From: Candidatus Methanoperedentaceae archaeon HGW-Methanoperedenaceae-1
Lineage (GTDB): Archaea; Halobacteriota; Methanosarcinia; Methanosarcinales; Methanoperedenaceae
DNA length: 34,594 nt
Direction: 5' to 3'
NCBI GenBank assembly: GCA_002839545.1
Contig: PGYG01000011.1
Location: forward strand, 1-34,594
Shown here: in pieces, positions 1-8,349 of the stretch
How positions within the stretch are numbered: the first letter of the stretch is position 1
Layout of the letters: each line of letters starts with the position of its first letter
Notes under the pieces: model-generated
The model's input: only the letters and a program-made list of their open reading frames with translations
What the model was told of the DNA's origin: nothing
Databases searched by the model: none
Translations under genes and position numbers: made by a program

Positions 1-1
1 T

Positions 2-193
2 ATGGCAATAGACCCGATTTGCGGAATGACAGTTGATGAAAAGACAGCAGAATACACAACAGAGTACAAGGGACAGATGTATTATTTCTGCGCTCCCGGC
101 TGCAGGAAAGCCTTCGAGAAGGAACCTGAGAAATACCTGAAAACCGGACCTGTCGGGATGGGCGGGAAAAAACCCTGGTGGAAATTCTGGTAA
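2..193 (+). CDS. Small YHS-domain protein
   Basis: A 63-residue protein that is almost entirely one YHS domain, a short metal-binding module found alone or fused to copper and other heavy-metal P-type ATPases. The N-terminal signature MAIDPICGMTV (Cys7) is followed by the aromatic run MYYFCAPGCRKAF (Cys29 and Cys33), the usual soft-metal ligand arrangement. The tail is basic and tryptophan-rich (KKPWWKFW), which could contact a membrane or a partner. The ATG is the second base of the window, so the upstream context and any operon partner are not visible. A role in heavy-metal handling is inferred from the family; the substrate is unknown. Confidence 0.85.
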   Translation: MAIDPICGMTVDEKTAEYTTEYKGQMYYFCAPGCRKAFEKEPEKYLKTGPVGMGGKKPWWKFW

Positions 194-217
194 AACCGAT
201 ACACTGGTAAAAATGAA

Positions 218-291
218 CGGACTCGCCGCGATTCGAACGCGGGTCAGCGGGTTCGAAGCCCGCCAGGATATCCTGGCTACCCCACGAGTCC
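218..291 (-). tRNA. tRNA-Arg (anticodon TCG)
   Basis: Read on the minus strand this folds as a complete 74-nt cloverleaf. The acceptor stem is GGACTCG paired with CGAGTCC plus discriminator G. The D-arm carries A14, G18G19 and A21. The anticodon stem is GCGGG/CCCGC around loop CTTCGAA, giving anticodon TCG (reads CGA, arginine). The variable loop has 4 nt, and the T-arm is CCGCG-TTCGAAT-CGCGG. No CCA is encoded and no intron is present. The D-stem has one T-T mismatch (13-22). No duplicated tRNA 3' end was seen nearby, so nothing shows it served as an integration site. Confidence 0.95.
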
Positions 292-354
292 ACGGGTACG
301 ACAGCGGGTTTTATAGTCTGGCAGCGTATTAAATGTTTGCAGATGGTGCGGGCT

Positions 355-1134
355 ATGGTTATAACACTGCTTTCTGATTTTGGCGACCTGTATCCCGCTT
401 CCATGAAAGGCGTAATCCTTGGCATAGCTCCTGATGCCAATATTGTTGATATTTCACATTCAATTCCTGCGCAGGACGTATTGGCAGGCGCGTTCATGCT
501 CGCGGCATCTGCAAAGTATTTCCCGCCAGGAACAGTGCATATTGCAGTGGTTGACCCTGGTGTTGGTACAAAAAGGCGCGCCATAGCAATCCGCGCCGAA
601 TCAAAAAATAATGTGATTCATTATTTTATCGGTCCAGATAACGGTCTTCTTATTCCTGCCGCAGGAAGCATAGGGGATTTCCAGGTTTTCGAGATTACAA
701 ACAAAATACTTTATCGTGATGCAGATGTTTCGGCAACATTCCACGGACGCGACATTTTCGCACCGGCTGGCGCGCATATCTCGAAAGGATTTGAAATTGA
801 AAATGTCGGGGGGCAGATAAAAGACTTTGTTGCTCTTGATTTCGGAAAGGCACGGAGATTCAAAGATTCCATTGAAGGCAGTATTATTTTTATCGACACG
901 TTTGGGAACATAATCACAAATATCCATTCTGAAATCGTGGATTACAGACCGGGTGACGTGCTTGATATATGGAATGAAAGGATTGTATTCCAGAGTTCAT
1001 ACGGTTTATCAGGAGAAGGCGAACCGCTTGCCCTGATAGGAAGCCACAGTTATCTTGAAATTGCAGTGAATCGTGGTAGTGCGGCACAATTTTTCAATAA
1101 AAAACAGGGTGACGGGCTTCTTATAAAAACATGA
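355..1134 (+). CDS. SAM hydrolase (SAM hydroxide adenosyltransferase, DUF62 family)
   Basis: A 259-residue protein of the DUF62 / SAM_adeno_trans family, trimeric enzymes that hydrolyse S-adenosylmethionine to adenosine and methionine and are related to fluorinases. Family signatures are the N-terminal ITLLSDFGD, DISHSIPAQDV, HIAVVDPGVGT, GPDNGLL and the C-terminal IDTFGNIITNI. In-frame TTG (337) and ATG (343) exist upstream, but MVITLLSDFG is the usual family start, and GGTG lies just upstream of 355. The gene precedes queA on the same strand but is separated from it by a palindromic promoter region, so it is probably a separate transcript. The physiological role of this family in archaea is unsettled. 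Confidence 0.9.
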   Translation: MVITLLSDFGDLYPASMKGVILGIAPDANIVDISHSIPAQDVLAGAFMLAASAKYFPPGTVHIAVVDPGVGTKRRAIAIRAESKNNVIHYFIGPDNGLLIPAAGSIGDFQVFEITNKILYRDADVSATFHGRDIFAPAGAHISKGFEIENVGGQIKDFVALDFGKARRFKDSIEGSIIFIDTFGNIITNIHSEIVDYRPGDVLDIWNERIVFQSSYGLSGEGEPLALIGSHSYLEIAVNRGSAAQFFNKKQGDGLLIKT

Positions 1135-1140
1135 TATGTG

Positions 1141-1172
1141 TACTAAAATTAAACTATAGTTTAAGTTTAGTA
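1141..1172. promoter_or_regulatory. 32-bp near-perfect palindrome upstream of queA (operator candidate)
   Basis: The half-sites are TACTAAAATTAAACTA and its complement, matching at 15 of 16 pairs, with the core AAACTATAGTTT. The right half is repeated at 1185-1205 (19 of 21 identical), about 33 bp away. It ends just before the queA TATA box, which suits a dimeric regulator binding two helical faces apart. It begins 6 bp after the SAM hydrolase stop, so a terminator role is the alternative. Confidence 0.6.
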
Positions 1173-1184
1173 TGGGAAATCCTG

Positions 1185-1205
1185 AACTACAGTTTAATTT
1201 TAGTA
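1185..1205. repeat. Second copy of the queA operator half-site
   Basis: Positions 1191-1205 (AGTTTAATTTTAGTA) are the exact reverse complement of 1141-1155, giving a 15-bp perfect inverted repeat with a 35-nt gap. They also directly repeat the right half of the palindrome at 1141-1172. The site abuts the TATA box at 1209-1216. Confidence 0.6.
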
Positions 1206-1208
1206 AAA

Positions 1209-1216
1209 TTTAAATA
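1209..1216 (+). promoter_or_regulatory. TATA box for the queA-tgt operon
   Basis: TTTAAATA preceded by a purine-rich BRE-like stretch (GTAAAA). Transcription would start near 1235-1240, leaving a leader of about 50 nt before the queA ATG. The sequence matches the archaeal promoter pattern; there is no experimental support. Confidence 0.5.
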
Positions 1217-1288
1217 ACCATCTAACTGGATTGCACCAACAATGTCCTGAGAAAAATTACTTAAGCCGACATGTTAACTAAGCTCCAG

Positions 1289-2293
1289 ATGAAACTAACT
1301 GATTTTGATTATCATCTACCTGATGAACTCATAGCACAAACACCCATTGAGCCGAGGGATTCATCAAGGTTAATGGTGCTTGGTGAGGGAATCAGCCACA
1401 GGCATTTTTTTGATATTACCGATTATTTTGAAAAAGGGGATACCCTTGTACTCAACCAGTCAAAAGTAGTTCCTGCAAAACTTACAGGAAATAAAAGCAC
1501 GGGCGGGCGCGTGGAGGCGCTTGTCGTTTCAAAAAACGGCGCAGGATATGAATGCCTTGTCCAGGGAAAGCACATCAGGGAAGGCACAAAACTCCATTTC
1601 GGAGAGCTTGAGGCAGAGGTGCTTGAGGTCAGGAAAAACACAGGCACTGGAAAATACCTTCTGGATTTTAAATGCAGCGGGAACCTTGAAGACATTCTTG
1701 AAAAAATAGGCGAGGCGCCGCTTCCGCCTTATATCAAGGAAAAACTGGACGACAAAAACCGCTACCAAACAGTGTATTCAAAGGAAAAAGGCTCGATTGC
1801 AGCGCCCACGGCAGGGCTTCATTTTACGGAAAAACTGCTTGGCAGGATAAGGGATAAAGGAGTAAATATTGCATATGTTACGCTTCATGTCGGCATCGGG
1901 ACTTTCATGCCAGTAAAAACTGACGAGATAGAGCAGCATATAATGGAGCCTGAATTTTATTCCATAACAGAAGAAAACGCAAAACGTATCAATGAAACAC
2001 AGGGAAAAACCATCGTCTGCGGCACGACAACAGTGAAAGCTCTTGAAAGCTCATGTGTGGATTGGAAAATTATGCCGGCGCAGACCTCAAGCACCCTTTT
2101 CATCCATCCCCCTTACAAATTCAAATCAGGGATAGACGCCATCATCACGAACTTCCACCTGCCAAAATCCACGCTTTTAATGCTAATAAGCGCATTTGCA
2201 GGTAAAGAACGGATAGCAGCAGCCTATAATGAAGCAATAGCGAACTCATACAGGTTCTACAGCTTCGGGGATGCAATGCTAATTTTCAGGTAA
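1289..2293 (+). CDS. queA: S-adenosylmethionine:tRNA ribosyltransferase-isomerase QueA
   Basis: QueA transfers and isomerises the ribosyl group of SAM onto preQ1 already in tRNA position 34, giving epoxyqueuosine with release of adenine and methionine. The 334-residue protein matches the bacterial family from end to end: PRDSSRLMVL near residue 24, GGRVEALV, PLPPYI, YQTVYSKEKGSIAAPTAGLHFT (in two overlapping conserved blocks), VTLHVGIGTFMPV, CGTTTVKALES, TNFHLPKSTLLMLISAFAG and YRFYSFGDAMLIF. The ATG at 1289 gives the canonical MKLTDFDYHLP start; the ATG at 1271 would add six unconserved residues. tgt starts 3 nt after the stop, so the two are co-transcribed. The family is typical of bacteria; archaea normally make archaeosine and lack it, so acquisition by transfer is inferred. 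Confidence 0.96.
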   Translation: MKLTDFDYHLPDELIAQTPIEPRDSSRLMVLGEGISHRHFFDITDYFEKGDTLVLNQSKVVPAKLTGNKSTGGRVEALVVSKNGAGYECLVQGKHIREGTKLHFGELEAEVLEVRKNTGTGKYLLDFKCSGNLEDILEKIGEAPLPPYIKEKLDDKNRYQTVYSKEKGSIAAPTAGLHFTEKLLGRIRDKGVNIAYVTLHVGIGTFMPVKTDEIEQHIMEPEFYSITEENAKRINETQGKTIVCGTTTVKALESSCVDWKIMPAQTSSTLFIHPPYKFKSGIDAIITNFHLPKSTLLMLISAFAGKERIAAAYNEAIANSYRFYSFGDAMLIFR

Positions 2294-3914
<1,621 letters not shown>

Positions 3915-3982
3915 ACAATTAACTATGCATGTTTTGCCTTAATCTTTATGGAGAAAATGTAAAAACCTGAAAAAAAGAAAAA

Positions 3983-4225
3983 TCAGGTAAACGCATCAGC
4001 GCTTACCTCAAAGGATATGTCCATCTCAGTGTCGTTGAACATCGAATCAAGCGTTTCCAGGTCACTTTCAATCCCGAATTCGTCTGTTTGTTCCGAAGTG
4101 CCGGATGAAACCGCATCCTGCTGACCGGAATCCGTAGATGCAGTTGATTCCGGGCTTTTCTTATCCACACAACCCAGTGCAGAAGCTGCAACCAGAAGCA
4201 CAATAAGGATATAAACTACCTTCAT
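3983..4225 (-). CDS. Small secreted lipoprotein
   Basis: An 80-residue protein I do not recognise by function. It has a type II signal peptide: a hydrophobic stretch (VVYILIVLLVAASA) then a lipobox ALGC with the lipidated Cys at residue 19. The mature part is Ser/Thr-rich, then strongly acidic (DEFGIESDLETLDSMF), with no recognisable domain. It starts 3 nt after the stop of the upstream coiled-coil secreted protein, so the two are surely co-transcribed and may act together at the cell surface. Confidence 0.75.
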   Translation of the reverse strand: MKVVYILIVLLVAASALGCVDKKSPESTASTDSGQQDAVSSGTSEQTDEFGIESDLETLDSMFNDTEMDISFEVSADAFT

Positions 4226-4228
4226 TTT

Positions 4229-5467
4229 TTAATCCTCCTGCTTCCATTCGCCGCCTGTTCCGAAACTACCTTCTGTTTTGTATGTGCCGTTTCCGTTAAG
4301 AACTGCTGAACCTGTGCCTGTGGCAGTCAGTTCAATGCCGTTGCCTGAAATCTCAACAGTTATGCTGTTGCCTGAAATTGTCGCAGAGCCAAATCCTTCG
4401 TATTTGACATTCCCGTTGCCGAGTTCTTCTCTTGTACCTGTACCGTCGGTAGTAACCTCGCTGTTATTTGAAACAATCATTGTTCCGTTTACAGCAGATA
4501 ATGTAATAGTTACATTGCCTCGTATTACCGCCCTGCCGTTTCCGCTTGCTTCAAGGGTACCGTTTCCGCTCATTACTGTGCGTTTATTGTTATGTTTCTG
4601 TGCTTCCCTGAAAAACTCGCGCACCTCCTTACTGGCAGCTTTCAGTTTCTTATTCGTATCCTTTTGCAAATGCTCTGCATCTTTGAGGAACGACTGCGCA
4701 GCTTTGGTATCCGTTACCATACCGTCAGCATCGAAACCATCGTGGTTTGAATAGAGGTCAAGGACTTCCTGCTGGTTTTCTCTTGCCTCATCAATCTGTT
4801 TATTGAAACGTTCAGCAGCCTTTTCAAGTTTTGCCGTATCTTTTCCATCATCTTTCAGCGTCTGGATTACCGCATCCATCCTCTCCGAGACATTATCGGA
4901 TTTTGCCATGAAAGTATCAATTTTGTTAGTTATCAGGATACCTGAGGCGTATCTGGTTTCCAGTCTTATCGTTTCCCACTGCTCTTTCAACTCGCGAGCA
5001 GCCTCTACAACTTCAGGGGCGGTTTGCGCCTGCTGGACTTTAGTTCTTATTTCTTCAAGCGCAGCTATATGTGTATCAATATTTGCTGCCGCATCGAATG
5101 GCAGGACATTATTTTCCGAACTTTCTACCTTGTTTTTCAGTACTTCAAGATGGGAAATCATCTGGTCAATTGCCCTTTCAAGGTAATCGCCTGTCCTGGC
5201 TTTCAGTTCATCCCTTGACGCTTTGTCTTTTGACTTACTGAACTTTTGCCTTGCATCCTTGAAGTTCTTCTCCGCATCCTTGAATTTGTCCCTGGCATTA
5301 TTGTATTTATCTTTAGATACCTGGTATTTTTCTTTCGTTTCCTGGTATTTTTCCCTGGGGCTGTCAGCAGCCGCTATACCAGAGAATAGACTCAATACGA
5401 ACATCACTGCAACCAGTGATTTAAAAATACTGAGCCAGTTCATGTTTATCGTTTCATTTTTTACCAT
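4229..5467 (-). CDS. Secreted protein: heptad coiled coil plus GNG-rich beta-repeat domain
   Basis: A 412-residue protein of unknown function. After a signal peptide (core FKSLVAVMFVLSLFSGIAAA) come six consecutive seven-residue repeats at residues 38-79 of the form (R/K)(E/D)K(Y/F)xxx, then a long helical region to about residue 297. The C-terminal 110 residues alternate short hydrophobic strands with GNG turns (SGNGTLEASGNG, LNGNGTYKTEG), suggesting a beta-solenoid or layered beta sheet. The start at 5467 is chosen because AGGAGG lies 8-9 nt upstream and the signal peptide follows; an open frame to 5605 has no such support. It is divergent from a membrane-anchored regulator and precedes the small lipoprotein gene. 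Confidence 0.8.
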   Translation of the reverse strand: MVKNETINMNWLSIFKSLVAVMFVLSLFSGIAAADSPREKYQETKEKYQVSKDKYNNARDKFKDAEKNFKDARQKFSKSKDKASRDELKARTGDYLERAIDQMISHLEVLKNKVESSENNVLPFDAAANIDTHIAALEEIRTKVQQAQTAPEVVEAARELKEQWETIRLETRYASGILITNKIDTFMAKSDNVSERMDAVIQTLKDDGKDTAKLEKAAERFNKQIDEARENQQEVLDLYSNHDGFDADGMVTDTKAAQSFLKDAEHLQKDTNKKLKAASKEVREFFREAQKHNNKRTVMSGNGTLEASGNGRAVIRGNVTITLSAVNGTMIVSNNSEVTTDGTGTREELGNGNVKYEGFGSATISGNSITVEISGNGIELTATGTGSAVLNGNGTYKTEGSFGTGGEWKQED

Positions 5468-5501
5468 TTCATAGCCTCCTGCACACCGCCTGCCTTTATC
5501 C

Positions 5502-5517
5502 TCAGGCGATTGCCTGA
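5502..5517 (-). promoter_or_regulatory. Hairpin in the leader of the coiled-coil protein gene
   Basis: A perfect 6-bp GC-rich stem, TCAGGC-GATT-GCCTGA, lies about 35 bp before the start codon and about 35 bp after a TATA-like box (5550-5559, GATATAAAAG on the minus strand). It falls in the predicted 5' untranslated leader. It could be an operator or an RNA hairpin; low confidence. Confidence 0.35.
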
Positions 5518-5633
5518 TGACTACTTCTACACCCGAATAAATAAGCATACTTTTATATCGTAAAAATTTGAAGTTTTTTAAAGCTTTATAATACTTTATA
5601 GGCAATTCTGGGCGCTTTTTTAACTTTACAATA

Positions 5634-5646
5634 AACTATATATACT
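5634..5646 (+). promoter_or_regulatory. TATA box for the membrane-anchored regulator gene
   Basis: AACTATATATACT is centred 27 bp before the GTG at 5667, the spacing expected for a leaderless archaeal transcript starting at or next to the start codon. Confidence 0.5.
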
Positions 5647-5666
5647 TATTTTCAAGATTAAAGCAT

Positions 5667-6410
5667 GTGCATTCGAAAAAGCTGTTATTCATAACAATTT
5701 TATTAATTTTCGGTCTTATTCCAGGGGCACTTGCAGCAACAGTCCATGGTACGGTTTACTCATGGTCTGATTTTGAAAAGCCCCTGAAAAACGTGATAGT
5801 TGAGGTAAATTCCACTCCTTCCCAGTCAAAAGTCGCAACAGACGGCACATACTCGTTTGACCTTCAACCAGGAAGCTACCTGGTAACAGCAAAATATTAC
5901 CGCAGTAATGTTCTTGAATATTCGGCAGAGGAAGAGATACTTATAGACAGTGGAGGGGATTTTACAATAGACATCCTGTTGTTCCCGCCGACTGGTATGG
6001 AAGATGAGTTCCTTGGCGATATTAACTTAACTGATGTCGATTTAAATAATGAGACTAAACTTGGCAGTTACCTTGTGGTTATGGGGTTGCTGCTGTTTCT
6101 CACAATGGCTGTATGGTACTGGCACAGTAAGAAAAAATCACCCATAAAAGCAGCAGTAAACGAAGCGCCAATGCACGTATCAACGCCTGAACCCGGAATT
6201 ACAGGCAGTGAACTCCCTGCCGACCTGCGCGAACTTCTTGGTTTGATACATAGTATGGGCGGGCGCGTGAACCAGAAAGAGCTTCGGAAAAAACTAACCT
6301 GTTCTGAAGCAAAAGTAAGCCTTATGATTACAGACCTTGAGAACAGGGGGCTTGTCACGAAAATTAAAAAAGGACGCGCCAACGTAATTATTGCTGTGGA
6401 TAAAAAATAA
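5667..6410 (+). CDS. Membrane-anchored winged-helix transcriptional regulator
   Basis: A 247-residue one-component regulator. In order it has a signal peptide or N-terminal anchor (1-23), an extracytoplasmic carboxypeptidase-regulatory-like beta-sandwich (about 25-105, GTVYSW...GTYSFDLQPGSYLVTAKYY), one transmembrane helix (133-152) followed by WHSKKK on the cytoplasmic side, a linker, and a C-terminal winged helix (184-246) with GGRVNQKELRKKLTCSEAKVSLMI as helix-turn-helix segments. Similar architectures are common in euryarchaea. The start is GTG; an ATG two bases upstream is out of frame and closes quickly. It faces away from the coiled-coil/lipoprotein operon across a shared 199-bp promoter region, so control of that operon is a reasonable inference. 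The ligand is unknown. Confidence 0.85.
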   Translation: MHSKKLLFITILLIFGLIPGALAATVHGTVYSWSDFEKPLKNVIVEVNSTPSQSKVATDGTYSFDLQPGSYLVTAKYYRSNVLEYSAEEEILIDSGGDFTIDILLFPPTGMEDEFLGDINLTDVDLNNETKLGSYLVVMGLLLFLTMAVWYWHSKKKSPIKAAVNEAPMHVSTPEPGITGSELPADLRELLGLIHSMGGRVNQKELRKKLTCSEAKVSLMITDLENRGLVTKIKKGRANVIIAVDKK

Positions 6411-6420
6411 CCGGTTATTT
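6405..6420. repeat. 16-bp perfect palindrome across two convergent stop codons
   Basis: AAATAACCGGTTATTT contains the TAA of the regulator gene (6408-6410) and, on the other strand, the TAA of the tRNA methyltransferase gene (6415-6417). It may contribute to bidirectional termination, or simply reflect mirrored stop codons. Confidence 0.5.
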
Positions 6421-7425
6421 CTCAAGTACGTAGATATGCCTCGTCAGGCTTTTATGCACCCTCTGCAAATGCATTTGCGCAATCCTGAAACCCGTATGTT
6501 TGATAACATCTTCCACAGGGCGCTGGCTGATAAATATCGCACGTTTTCCAGTTTTCAACACCCGGTATATCTCTTTTAACGATTCCTCAAGCAAATGCTC
6601 GATTGAGACTGCCTCGATTAATGCAGACCTGCCGTATGGCGGGTCAGTGACCACGGAATCAATACTCTCGTCCTTCAGGGATAAACGGCATGCGTCCTGG
6701 TACATAAGGGAAAAATCCGTAATATAATGCTCAAGATTCATTTTAGCGCCAAGCAGGAGTTTGCGCTGGACATCTCCTCCGATTACGTTTATACCCATAA
6801 GACCTGCCTCTACCAGAACCCCCGCCGTCCCGCAGAAAGGGTCAAGCAGGTATTTTCCGGGTTTTGATATGTTTACAAGTGCGCGGGCGACACGCGGCAT
6901 AAGAACGCCGGGATAAAAGAATGGTTTGCAATGCGGCTTCCGCGCTTCAAATGCGCTCCGGTTAATGGAGCCCGCGATATACCCGAAGATGCTTTTATCT
7001 TCTGTAAGCAGCAGCCTGAAACGTGTCTGCGGGTTTTTTAAATCAGCCCTGCACCCTCTCCTGAAATAAATCCCGCCAATTTTCTGCTCCATCAATTCCG
7101 TACTTATACTGGAATATTCTTTAATGCGTCTAACCCTTATGCTGTATGTCCCGTCAGGGTCAAACCCGCATTTTTCCACCATATCCAGTATATCATTTTC
7201 GTCCTGCCCCCCGATTTCCATGACCCTCATGATATTATGGGTCATTGAAAGCCTTTCCGCGAGGATGTTAACAATCCTGTCACTGCCGTCCTGAAGGTCG
7301 ATAACAAGACAACCGTCAAGTGAAAGGTGTACCCTGAAACCAGCATTTTCCGACTCAAGGCACGCAACAACCTCTGATTCAGGGAGCGTCCTGTGCTCGC
7401 CTGATAGTTCAAATGCAAGCAGCAT
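6415..7425 (-). CDS. tRNA (guanine(10)-N2)-dimethyltransferase
   Basis: The archaeal Trm-G10 enzyme makes N2-dimethylguanosine at position 10 of tRNAs. The 336-residue protein has an N-terminal THUMP-type RNA-binding half and a C-terminal Rossmann methyltransferase. The SAM-binding loop is LLDPFCGTAGVLVEA, the acidic ribose-binding segment NVIGGDVQ, and the catalytic N-methylase motif TDPPYGRS, where amino-methylating enzymes carry (D/N)PPY. The start codon follows the truA stop with a single intervening base, so the two tRNA-modification genes form an operon with truA first. Confidence 0.93.
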   Translation of the reverse strand: MLLAFELSGEHRTLPESEVVACLESENAGFRVHLSLDGCLVIDLQDGSDRIVNILAERLSMTHNIMRVMEIGGQDENDILDMVEKCGFDPDGTYSIRVRRIKEYSSISTELMEQKIGGIYFRRGCRADLKNPQTRFRLLLTEDKSIFGYIAGSINRSAFEARKPHCKPFFYPGVLMPRVARALVNISKPGKYLLDPFCGTAGVLVEAGLMGINVIGGDVQRKLLLGAKMNLEHYITDFSLMYQDACRLSLKDESIDSVVTDPPYGRSALIEAVSIEHLLEESLKEIYRVLKTGKRAIFISQRPVEDVIKHTGFRIAQMHLQRVHKSLTRHIYVLEK

Positions 7426-7426
7426 A

Positions 7427-8236
7427 TCAGGGTTCCATGCCGGTTTTTAAGTCTTTTAACGTTTCAGCCATTACGCCGTACCATAAAAACATCTCCCCGA
7501 TGTTTTCTTTTATGGATTTGATGGCGTATGTATCCTCAACCCAGCAGATATTTTCATACTCCACTTTCTTGAAAATCAAGCCATGTGCAGGTGCAGGCGC
7601 CAGCCCCTCGCTGAATTCCAGGGGGTTCAGCATCTGTTCAAGCCATGCCATGTCCCTTGCCCCGCCGCCAACCATTTTCAATGCGGTTGCTATTTTCCTC
7701 ACCATGTGCCACAGGAAATAGTTTGCCCGTATATCAATTATCGTGAAATCCCCTTCAACGCGCACTTCTATTTTTTCGATATTGCACATGTTTGTCCTGT
7801 CTTCGTCACGGGTGCTGAAATTAGTAAAATCATGCCATCCTTTCAGGATGCGGGAGGCTTTCCTGAGCAGGGATATGTTGTATTTCCCTGGCATGATGTA
7901 CCTGTATTCCCTGCCGAGAGGGTCGCGCCTCGGGTCAAAATCGTATGGAACCTCTGCTTTTGCATATGTCCATATGGCTGCCGGAAGCTTGCTGTTTATG
8001 GCTCTTGGCATTACCATGTCTGGATTGTCAGTATCAAATGCTATGACCTGACCAAGAGCGTGGACGCCCCGGTCTGTCCTTCCTGCTGAAATGTAGTTTG
8101 CTTCGTGGCGGTTGCTGATGATGTCCAGTTCCGCAAGTGCTCTCAGTACCTCACCCTCGACTGTACTGACTGCTGGCTGTACCTGGAAGCCGTGGAAATC
8201 AGTGCCGATGTATGCTACTTTCAGGGCAAATCGCAT
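7427..8236 (-). CDS. truA: tRNA pseudouridine synthase A
   Basis: TruA converts uridines 38-40 of the tRNA anticodon stem to pseudouridine. The 269-residue protein begins MRFALKVAYIGTDFHGFQVQP, as the family does, and carries the catalytic aspartate in AGRTDRGVHALGQV. Conserved blocks DPRRDPLGREYRY, HDFTNFS and NYFLWHMVRKI follow. A TATA-like box (8260-8269, minus strand) lies 28 bp before the ATG, so the mRNA may be leaderless. It is divergent from mdh and forms an operon with the downstream G10 methyltransferase. Confidence 0.95.
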   Translation of the reverse strand: MRFALKVAYIGTDFHGFQVQPAVSTVEGEVLRALAELDIISNRHEANYISAGRTDRGVHALGQVIAFDTDNPDMVMPRAINSKLPAAIWTYAKAEVPYDFDPRRDPLGREYRYIMPGKYNISLLRKASRILKGWHDFTNFSTRDEDRTNMCNIEKIEVRVEGDFTIIDIRANYFLWHMVRKIATALKMVGGGARDMAWLEQMLNPLEFSEGLAPAPAHGLIFKKVEYENICWVEDTYAIKSIKENIGEMFLWYGVMAETLKDLKTGMEP

Positions 8237-8349
8237 GTGGATTTAATTGATTGGGAGGCATATAAATATTGGGTAAACTTTATTGGAATAATATTCGCAA
8301 CCATTACATACTTTAAATCCCTCATAAGCAAAAACACAGGTGAACAAAA

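Noticed and set aside
4278-4754. Open frames antisense to the coiled-coil secreted protein
   Set aside because: They mirror the repetitive low-complexity composition of the real gene, have no ribosome binding site and show no recognisable domain.
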